Below, piece after piece: positions 50,621 to 60,800 of a stretch of 64,000 nt of DNA. The stretch is from the NCBI GenBank assembly GCA_964017155.1, contig OZ024856.1:45517610-45581609 (forward strand). The letters run 5' to 3'. The DNA is from Oasisia sp. SBJ-2009 (taxonomy: Eukaryota > Annelida > Polychaeta > Sabellida > Siboglinidae). Within the stretch, counting starts at the first letter, position 1. The number at the start of each line of letters is the position of its first letter. A model generated the notes under the pieces. The model made no database searches and was not told the origin of the DNA. It was given only the letters and a program-made list of their open reading frames with translations. Both the position numbers and the translations under genes were made by a program.

Positions 50621-53600
50621 ATCAGCAATAAATGTAGGGACCAGAGGGCCCGCAGTAAATTTAACTTCAGACCATATATGGCACTTACCTGCCGGCTGCC
50701 TCCGATCACATGCGCAAACGCCAGTACAGCCCTGGATGGGGTGAGAGCGACTGCGGCACTCGGAACAGCAGTTGACCGAACCTACAGAAAAATGTCACAA
50801 AATAGACAACATAGGCTTGGCAATTCTGCACAAAGTTATGTTAATGTGCCAAAAGGTAAAACATGTAAATCCTATGCTACTGGCTCATTAGACAGTAATT
50901 TACCAGAGGATATGTGAAAAACAATGGCAGAAAGAATGTACCCATAACATAAACAAACATAAGTGCTGTAATTCTGATGAGGTGGTTTCCAGAAAGGTGT
51001 CACTTATCGAGTTTGTAGCACGTTACACCAGTTCCTATATACATATTATAATAGTACATTTGGAATGCAAACAATAATGACATTGTCAGTTACCAGTTTA
51101 TATTTCTGTGTGCACATGGGCAAGCTGTGTGCACGATGAAAAAATGTCATCTGATACATCCATCTTTTCTTTCACTCTTGTTTTCATGTACACGACTGAC
51201 AAGGTTATTGTGGTAACAGCCAACTGGCAGTGCATTCAGTGATGTAACGCAGATATTAATGAGAATGCTAAATATGTTTACATTGTAGACAACAGGGGCA
51301 TACCGAATATGAATAATCATAATCCATACAGCAACAAATAAACAGTACCTGCACAGTCTTATTCTTGATTGTATCCAACTTATAAGTGAAATCTCTTTGC
51401 TCTGAGTCTGACCACGTAAATCCAGCCCAGCCATAAGATCCTCAGTCTCTCTTCCCAGTCCCAGCTGGAGGGAAATCTCCAGCCCGCACGCTGTGTGCTA
51501 GCAACTGTTTTTGTCAAATTGGTCAACTCCCTATGTCACACTGACTCTCCCGACTTGTCATTGAAAACTAGCCAGTGGCTATCCCTCATATTCTTGCCAA
51601 CACAATGCCCAGCTGTCAAGCCACTAATGTCTAACACAGTCAACATGTCACTTCAGAGATAGATAAAACAGCTATCATAATGTACTAGTCTGACAGGTAA
51701 ACCACATTATACTATGGAAATACATTCCATCTAAATAAATCCACACTTCCCACCGGGACCACTGATATTTGGATACAGTCAGCAGCTCAATGCAAACTCT
51801 CTAACTCCTTGCTTTCTTAAGTTACTGTTAGTTTACGCATGCTCTCACATGAACGTGCTTTATTGTCACAATTCATCCTACACTTTGTGTCATATGCGCT
51901 TCTATTTCCGCGCTATAACGTTCCTGAGATACAGGCTGCATATTATGACGATAGCTAGCTTTTTGTTGTTTTAATTTTATTTAACAAATGGCTACGAAAT
52001 AGAGTAGAAAAACATGAATAAAGCCCCAAAGATGTTTTCACCATAGGACCCCAGCCAGAACTTACATGGTGATAATACATTTACATTTTGGAATGCAAGA
52101 AACATTGACATTGTCAGTTATTAATTCACCCAGGTATATTTCTTTGTGCACATATGCGGTCAAGTTTTGTGCAAGATTAATTTTTTCTATGTAACATAAG
52201 CTTAGAATAATTTCACTTTAAAGTTACAGATAGTGCACGTTATGATGATAGCTAGCTTTTCGTTTTTCTTTTAAGAAATGGCTACAAAATGGAGTAGAAA
52301 AAACAGCCAAAAAGACGTTGACTCCGGAGGCCCCCAGCCATAACTTGTATGGTGATGATACATTTGGAGTGCAAGAAACAATCAAATTGTCTAGTACCAA
52401 TTTATATTTCTTTATGCACACAGACAAACTAACTGTGTGCAAGATGATAAAATGTCAACTCATAGTATATCTTTCTTTTCATTCTATTAAAGAAAATCTA
52501 AGCTTTAAATCAGTTCGTTCCAATTATGTAGACAGTGTACACTATAACTATGCCTAGCTTTTTGTTATTTTGTCACCTGAATTCCCAGTTTATCAACTTG
52601 GCCCGTCTGACATGGGATGAGTGGTGACAGTGCCTTTTGGCCGCCTCTGTTGCAATTAACGAAAGTCTGGATGTGCTCCAGAGGTGCAACTTAAATGATA
52701 AATTATCGTTGCTAGCAGATTGTTTTTTTTAAACTCACATATGCAGGGAAGCCATGTGAAAATTGTCAATTGTAATATTGTCTTTTCTTAGAAATACATT
52801 TTTTTAAATTAAATTTAATAAACATGTATGATAAGTGCTGGATTGTGACAGCTGACTGAAACTGACTTCTCGATCATTAACCTTTGCGGAATCTTAGAGT
52901 GATCAATTACAGTTTTAGCCAAGCTACTTGCAGCGACCCAGCAGACTCATGGAGCGAATGTGGTGAAGGTCACTGGTCACTGGTCACTGGTCACTGGTCA
53001 CTGGTCACTGGTCACTGGTCACTGGTTACCAACACCTGAGGCATTCGACACATTCAAGGATTTGATAAACTCCTGTTTTGAGAAGCATTTGACTTTTCAT
53101 ATATATCATTTATACATCTTTGTTGGTATGAAGTTCAGGAACAGGACCCTTTCTTATTTTTACACCTGCATATTTCAAGGAGACGTCCTTGATCAAGTGT
53201 TCCAAATTGGAATTGCTTCCTCAATTGTTGGTGTCGTAGCACCACTATTTTTGAAGAGGATGGCTTATTAATTAGAATTGGTATCAGTGTTGGATGTTAG
53301 CTGTTTATTGTAATGTTGTGTTCCTAGTGTAATAATAAAAGTACCGGTAATCATTGTTTATTCTACATGATACCCGAAAATAAATTACTTACCCAGTCTC
53401 CCTGTCTACACTTCGTAGAATGCTTTTGTGTTGAGGTTCGCAATCCTCATCTCAAGCCAGCCTGGGAGTTCAAATCAGTGGTATAATGCAAATTATTTAT
53501 GAGAATATACATCATGAATGTTTAAGAATACGTTTTCCAAAGGCACTCTAATAGATTGAAAATCTTATTTTAAATGTTCATTGTGAGTAGTTTCTAAATT

Positions 53601-56600
53601 GGGCATGCCCGAAAAATGGTCAGTTGTGTCGTACGAATGTTTGTTGCCTTCACAGAATTCACAATATTTGCCGAATAGACGATGTTTATATAGCTGAAGA
53701 ATGAACACAAGTGAATTGAAGATTTCAACGTGATGCCGTAACACCATCTAATTCTTATGTACATCTCAGTTTTGTTTCAATTTACTCACCTTGACGGTTT
53801 CAGGATGAATGACCTTACTTGCACTTTCTGCTGCTTTTCCGATGTCAGTTGGTGTGTCAATGATATGTTGTGTTTCTCCAGCTGTAGTTTCTGGATGTTA
53901 CAACCTCGGAGACACCAGCATGATTCTTTTGTGTAGTGAGGAAGTTGTGCTAAGGCTGCTCGGATTTCTGATTTCTCCCCTGCTTGTTTTTACATCGATG
54001 AAGATGAATCTCTTGTAAGATTCGTTGACATATCCTACAGCAAAACTATCAAATTGCAGCCTGTCTGACTCCTGCTTTACCAATTCATCTTCCTGTTGGC
54101 CAGGGGCAGACTCCTACTGCTGCGCTTTCAACACAGCATACATGGTGTCCATCAATGCATTCTCTTCAGTTGTTGCCCTTGCAAGTAACTAAGTACATAT
54201 ACCATACATATACCCCAGTACAGGCAGAAAAGTGTCATTGCTCAAAAAGAAATACACAGAGCTAATTGTGGAAGTCTGTCATCAATCTTCTTGTAATGTG
54301 TTCACCAGACTTCTTAAAATGCATCACCAGTCTTCATGAACGTGAATCAGTGTCCTGGGGGTTCTATGCCAACAGTCTCCCTTCTCATGCAAATCACACC
54401 CACCTCTGTACAACTGTACAGCTGGATCAACTGTCTGGCATTAGACAGATGGTCGCAGCTGATGTATGGTGTCCCCGTTGCATTGCTGTCCAATCAGCGT
54501 GCCAAATAAAACCCGAGACAGTCGTCAGATGTAATGTGGTCTTATCGCCACATCAGTCAAATAAATTCTTCTTTCCAAAATTGGTTATGGCATGATAATT
54601 ACAGTTTTTGTTCTCAAACCACAATTTAATCCGACCTACATTAATCACGATAGCTAAACCATGTGTAACCATATAAGCGTAAATAAACATATATCACAAA
54701 TACAAGACCAGGGTTGTGGGTTAACTTGTAGGTCAGGTTTAATATTTACAAAACATGGAATCATATACATAATTATACAGTAATCAATATTGGCAAAAAC
54801 ACTGATCTCCCAAAACTACACCCCAACCCTATGCAATAAATCTCACCGATCACATAATTACGACCACCTAACTTTAATTGTGTAAACTGTTACATCATGG
54901 GTGATCTGGTAGAGGGTGAGTTCACTGCTGATGGTCTTAGATGTTGTCTTCACCACTCTGTCAAGCCTGCCTCTTTAGCCCTCTCTGATGCCACCGACCC
55001 ACATATATTGAGAATGCAAACGTACTCTCACTAACAGAGCAACAGAACTCAACAAGGACACGTGTGGGGAGTTCTGGTATTCAGGACGATAGTATTAGAA
55101 TAGCTGTGTAGAGATTCCAGGTGTAGGGCCAACGCAACAACATCATCTGTGGATTCGGTGTCTGACATCAGATACTTAAGAACCAATCGTCTTCATCAGG
55201 GTCATGTGGCGGTGGTTGCTCAGAGCTTGCACATTGGATTTCTTCGGAAAAGGGATGATGGTTGTTGCTTTGATACTGCCAGGAACAATGTGCTAGTTAG
55301 CCTCGATTACCCAGGCTCCGTGAGGTGGCAGCACTTTTCAGCCCCTCAACTCTGCCTGGGCAATTGATGGCCTTACCCCAGATTAGGGTAGAGATGCTGG
55401 TTGGTTCTCAAGCCGAATTTTAAATAACAAATTAAATAACGATACATTTTTATCAGATAATGCTGTATTATAAAAACTATTCAAACTTATACTAACACAA
55501 AATAAATAGAAATACAAATGTGCAATTGTTTATAAAAAATATGAATTATGGCAGGATTAACCAGTATCCGTGAGGTGGCAGCATTGTTTAGCCCCACACG
55601 GATAATATTCAAAAGCCAGCAAAGTCACCAGACTGTCTTCTCGGCGTTAAATAGGTCCATGAAAACAGATGCCAATTCATCAGTGTGGAGCTGGACATGA
55701 CACGAGGCCAGTAGCCTGGGGTTCAAACTGCTGTATTATATTATAAAGTAGTATCATTGAGTTTACACGACTCACATCACACCTTCCACTTCCCTCCATG
55801 CAGTCACCCTTGCTTGTATCCTGTGAATTTCTGTTTCTGAGTATGACATACCGCTCCATCCAGGTATACAAGGCTGGCTCCTTGTTTGAGTTCCCCTCCA
55901 GGTGTATTTCTAGTGCTTTGTTTTGTTGTCACATCCACATCACCTCGCTCTTCTGTATATAAAAGATGTATGCAAACCTTGTACAATCTACTGAGCAATA
56001 TAGTATGAAAATTGTTTTTTTTAGTGTAACTGTTCATCACTTCTTTGAAACAAATAAATGAAAATCATCACCTGTTGGTGTTGTTGACAAGCTATTGTCA
56101 GGCAGCCAGAGTGCAAAATAGACCAAATATAATCCAGAGGACTAGTAGTCCAGTAAAAGCCTTCAAATCCACCATCCATTTCCCTGTTTTGTTCCAGCAG
56201 CATCATTTGCATCCAGTCTTCATTCCTGTTCTCTTGTGCCGGGTTGATTGGGTCAGAAGGTCACAAAACTGTCGTTCAGAAAGTCATAAAAATGTCCTTC
56301 AAAAGTTCAAAAAAATGTGAACTTCCACTTCTACATAATTGCTGGTCTTAACAGCATCCAGTACATCCACTATTTCACAATAAAATGAAAAATATAAACT
56401 CTCTTTACTTACTGAACATAAACAATCACATGAAAATTAAACAATGTCTACCCTCTTCAAACAAATGATGGGCTACTGAATTTGATGTAATTTTCAGAAT
56501 CGTCAGATGTGCAGAAAGACGGACATGCCAGTGCTGCTCCTGACGACATTGTTGAGAACTTCACAGTGGCGGGGAATAAATTCGTAGAGAGTGGCACAGG

Positions 56601-57693
56601 GCAGACAAAGGTCAGTCTACAACGAATGCGCTGTCGCTCGGGGGAGCCACCAGTCGACGATAACACTCTCAGAAGGTAAGCGTGTGTTACATATTTATTT
56701 TATTCTAAAACTAAAATTGTGCCATTCATTTATTTTCTAGTTGTACACCAGCCACATTCACGAGTGCGTGCACACATGCACAGATCCTCACATTTTGCTG
56801 GCGAACTCACAATTTTGAAACAAAATCTGTTGTCTATGAAAAGAAATCTGTCTAATTTTAAGCACATTTCTTCCTATTATTATTATAGCTCAGCACTCTG
56901 TAGTAGCCACGTATATATGTGGCTAGAGTATTGTCGAGCTTGGTCGGTCGGTCGCTAGTAGTGGTGGTGTTGTGGAGGGGTAGGGGGGGTAATAAAACAT
57001 AAATATGTACTTATGTAGGCATTCAATGCAAATGCTTTCTAAATGAGTCGAGTGACTGTTTGCTAACTGATTGTTGTGTGCGTTTGTTCCATGATTTGAT
57101 GGTGCTCGGAAATATGGAATTTGAATTGCTTGCAAGTGATGCGATTCTTGTTGAATCATGTAAAAACCTGTGTGTAATGTTGCATCAGTCCCGAGATGGA
57201 CATCAACAAGCAGCGCCACCTGAAGGGCAACTGGCTCGCCTACTGGGAACACGAGGTGGGCCTGAGTGAACGCCAGGACATGTTTGACTTCAAACAGATC
57301 AAACTACAGACATTCACAGGTACTCATCTATGTATTACTGGTCTAACATCAGTTCACTCTAGATGCATCTCCCACAGTACCAGTGTCCACTGGCCTCTTT
57401 TAACGTTCATATTTTACTTCCTTGGACTATTGACCTCTTATCCATCAGTTGGCAGTGCATTAAATGTTCTTTTGAGTGGATCAATTGAATGGAGATTGAT
57501 TCACCGGAGAGCTTGATTGTGGCACTGTTTCATTTACGTCTGCTTCTTGTGCCATGAGTGGGGTTTAATTAGTAGTAATAATAATTAATCATGTGTTATC
57601 GGCTATCTGCAATATTTTTAACTGTGATGATGTAAACAAAATTATTTTGGAATTAATATTTTTTTAAATGTACTATTGCCATTTTTATATGGA

Positions 57694-57755
<62 letters not shown>

Positions 57756-57815
57756 CCAGGATTTTGCATCGGACAGGGTCATCTGACAACCAAGCAAACT
57801 ATATGTATGTGTGTG

Positions 57816-57848
<33 letters not shown>

Positions 57849-60800
57849 GCGCGCGCGTGCGTGCGTGCGTGCATGCATGTGTACACCTCTGCCAATGCAA
57901 AATTCTGGCTATGCCACTAGCTAAATACAAACTGTGCCGCACGTGCTTCCAGCACAGATCATCCACGGAACCTTTTAGAAGCTTTGCAAAATTAACAAAA
58001 ACATTATGAGTACTTTGTTACATTTAGTAAAACGTACACACATTTGTACTTTGTTACAGGTAAAAGTACTTCTCAAAAAAGTACTTTGTTACTCAAGAAA
58101 AGAAACTTTTCTATTTCAGTAACAAAGTAAATGTACTTCGTGACGTAACGTCTCTATGCCTAAGTCCTAGGAATGAAGCTTTGGTATGTGCACTAATTTA
58201 CAACGGATATCGAAAGGTGGAAACTCAAAAAAAATTTGGTAGATAATTGTCAAGTCCTGTAGTCTGCTTGTGACATCATCATAACCATGGACATGTTATT
58301 GCCAGGGCACACAAGCAGTGTGAGGGCCATCACAGTACTGGACAATGAGAACTCATTCATGAGTGCCAGTAAAGACAAGACGGTCAAACTGTGGTCACTA
58401 CGCAGCTTTGGTGACGGCTCTGAGAGGTGAATGTGATGAGTTGTGTGTCATGGAAACATGACACACAACAGATATGTAGTAGTTACAAACCTTATGGCAC
58501 TGAGGGTACATTTGATATCTCACTGTATAGGGATTATAATATTTTAAATTTAGATGGTAGTAATTTTATTTTGATGCCATCAAAAAAATAATTGTTAAAT
58601 ATTTAGTCTTTCTAATAGGTGTGAAATTGTCGTGTTAAGGATAACAAGTAACTTTATTTACTTATACATTAACTTGTTATAGTTAAACTACTATAGTCTA
58701 TGCACACTTTTAATTTCAGAGTTGGGTGTCAGTGGACGTACAACAAGCACAGAAAGCCAGTGTTTACTGTGTCTTTTATTGAGTCCATCAGGTTAGCCGT
58801 GTCCAACGACAGCTCAGTTCATGTAAGTAACAAATCAATCAATCAATTTTATTTCAACACCACATATCTCTACAAAGTATATTCAGGGGTGCTTACATGT
58901 CAAAGTAAACATAGGTTACAAATGTAAAAATTACATTACAACACAGTCTATATGGCCTGTGTATTTCAACAGAAAAGTATATTAAAAGTACTCATTGCAA
59001 TAATAACACAATGCACAAAATTATGTAAACAATTAAGTAAAGGCCTGTTTAAACAAAAACATGGTGTGTGGTTGTCTGTCATCTTGGTGACAAGCAACTC
59101 AAACTTAGGGGTTGTCTACAATGAAACACAAACAATGCAGCAGTCTCCTTTGTGGTGTCTGGCCAAGCAGACACGGCTGAAGATACAGTGGTCTCTTCCC
59201 TTGTTTAATTTTAGTAGGTGCAATGATTTCATTATGGCTGAATGCTTCCCACAGGAATCCAGTTGATATTAGAATGAGCAAATCTGCCAGAAAAACTGAT
59301 GATAATGCTTTGAGTAAACTATATTATATACATTATATAAAATGTCATCTCTTTAGCCATTAAACAAATCAACTGAGTGGAACTAATGATTAGGTCTGCT
59401 GCCTTGCTGTAGGTGTGGGACCCATGTGTTGGCATGTGTCTGAATGGAACTAATGATTAGGTCTGTTGCCTTGCTGTAGGTGTGGACCCATTTGTTGGCA
59501 TGTGTCTGAGTGGAACTAATGATTAGGTCTGCTGCCTTGCTGTAGGTGAGGGACCCATGTTTTGCATGTGTCTGAGTGGGATTAATGATTAGGTCTGCTG
59601 CCTTGCTGTAGGTGTGGGACCCATGTTTTGCATGTGTCTGAGTGGGATTAATGATTAGGTCTGCTGCCTTGCTGTAGGTGTGGGACCCATTTGTTGGCAT
59701 GTGTCTGAGTGGGACTAATGATTAGGTATGTTGCCTTGCTGTAGGTGTGGGACCCATTTGTTGGCATGTGTCTGAGTGGAACTAATGATTAGGTATGTTG
59801 CCTTGCTGTAGGTGTGGGACCCATTTGTTGGCATGTGTCTGAGTGGGACTAATGATTAGGTATGTTGCCTTGCTGTAGGTGTGGGACCCATTTGTTGGCA
59901 TGTGTCTGAGTGGAACTAATGATTAGGTATGTTGCCTTGCTGTAGGTGTGGGACCCATTTGTTGGCATGTGTCTGAGTGGAACTAATGATTAGGTATGTT
60001 GCCTTGCTGTAGGTGTGGGACCCATTTGTTGGCATGTGTCTGAGTGGAACTAATGATTAGGTCTGTTGCCTTGCTGCAGGTGTGGGACCCATTTATTGGC
60101 ATGTGTCTGAGTGGAACTAATGATTAGGTCTGTTGCCTTGCTGTAGGTGTGGGACCCATTTGTTGGCATGTGTCTGCGGCAGTACGAGGCGTCCAAGAAC
60201 AACCCAGTGACCGCTATGACCCCTATGGCCAGTCCTAGTAGTTGTGTCATGACAGCCACCGCGGACGCGATCCTCAGGTAGATTTAACAAAATTAACAAG
60301 ATTGCCACCTAGAGAATCAACTCTAGATGGCAGGTGGACAAGGAAGCCGATTTGGCTTATCCAGCCTATCTATCTAAATGTACCCTGCCCTTCTTAGGTA
60401 TATGTCAATTTTATTTTTAAACATATTAACACTACTAGCACCTACACAATCAGCTCCATGGCTTGTTGCCAGGTTAAACTGTCTCAGTGTTGTTTGTTCT
60501 ACCTAGATTTCATTATCCAGATTGTTTTAATGGGGTTAACTATTTCGGCTCTTACATCCATGAAATTCGTCTTAATGAATAGTTGTTCCTTTTAAAATAT
60601 TTTCAAGTGGTTTTTTTACAGGATAGCATAGCAATATAGATGATATATTGTAATTTATTTTTCTGAACATAACGGACTTATAATCGCATATAGCCTTTGT
60701 AAATCAGATACAACTTTATCTCCTATATTTGTGGAGTTCAACATTAACAAAGTCAACATCAATTGAAAAACTGGAAGATAACTGTGCTGACATTACACTG

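Larger units (their letters stand above)
34578..56497 (+). other. WDR81: WDR81 intron 15, about 21.9 kb of repeats
   Basis: By far the largest intron. Contents in order: an interrupted GGCTTTATGCA repeat, a LINE-like tail, a 21-bp tandem repeat, a Mutator-like transposase relic, a G-rich repeat, the 31-bp satellite, 345-bp repeat blocks with a DIRS/Ngaro-like gag relic, a foldback, 7-bp repeats, and a family of 250-350-bp repeats. From about 53.3 to 56.4 kb I see nothing recognisable. Confidence 0.85.

Noticed and set aside
53432..53480. SINE with tRNA-like B box (GAGTTCAAATC)
   Set aside because: No matching A box at the right distance, and no tail.
53809..55400. Possible coding relics (for example [20 protein letters not shown] on the minus strand at about 54010)
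   Set aside because: Short, isolated, without splice support or a recognisable family; could be an old transposon scrap, but I cannot support a call.
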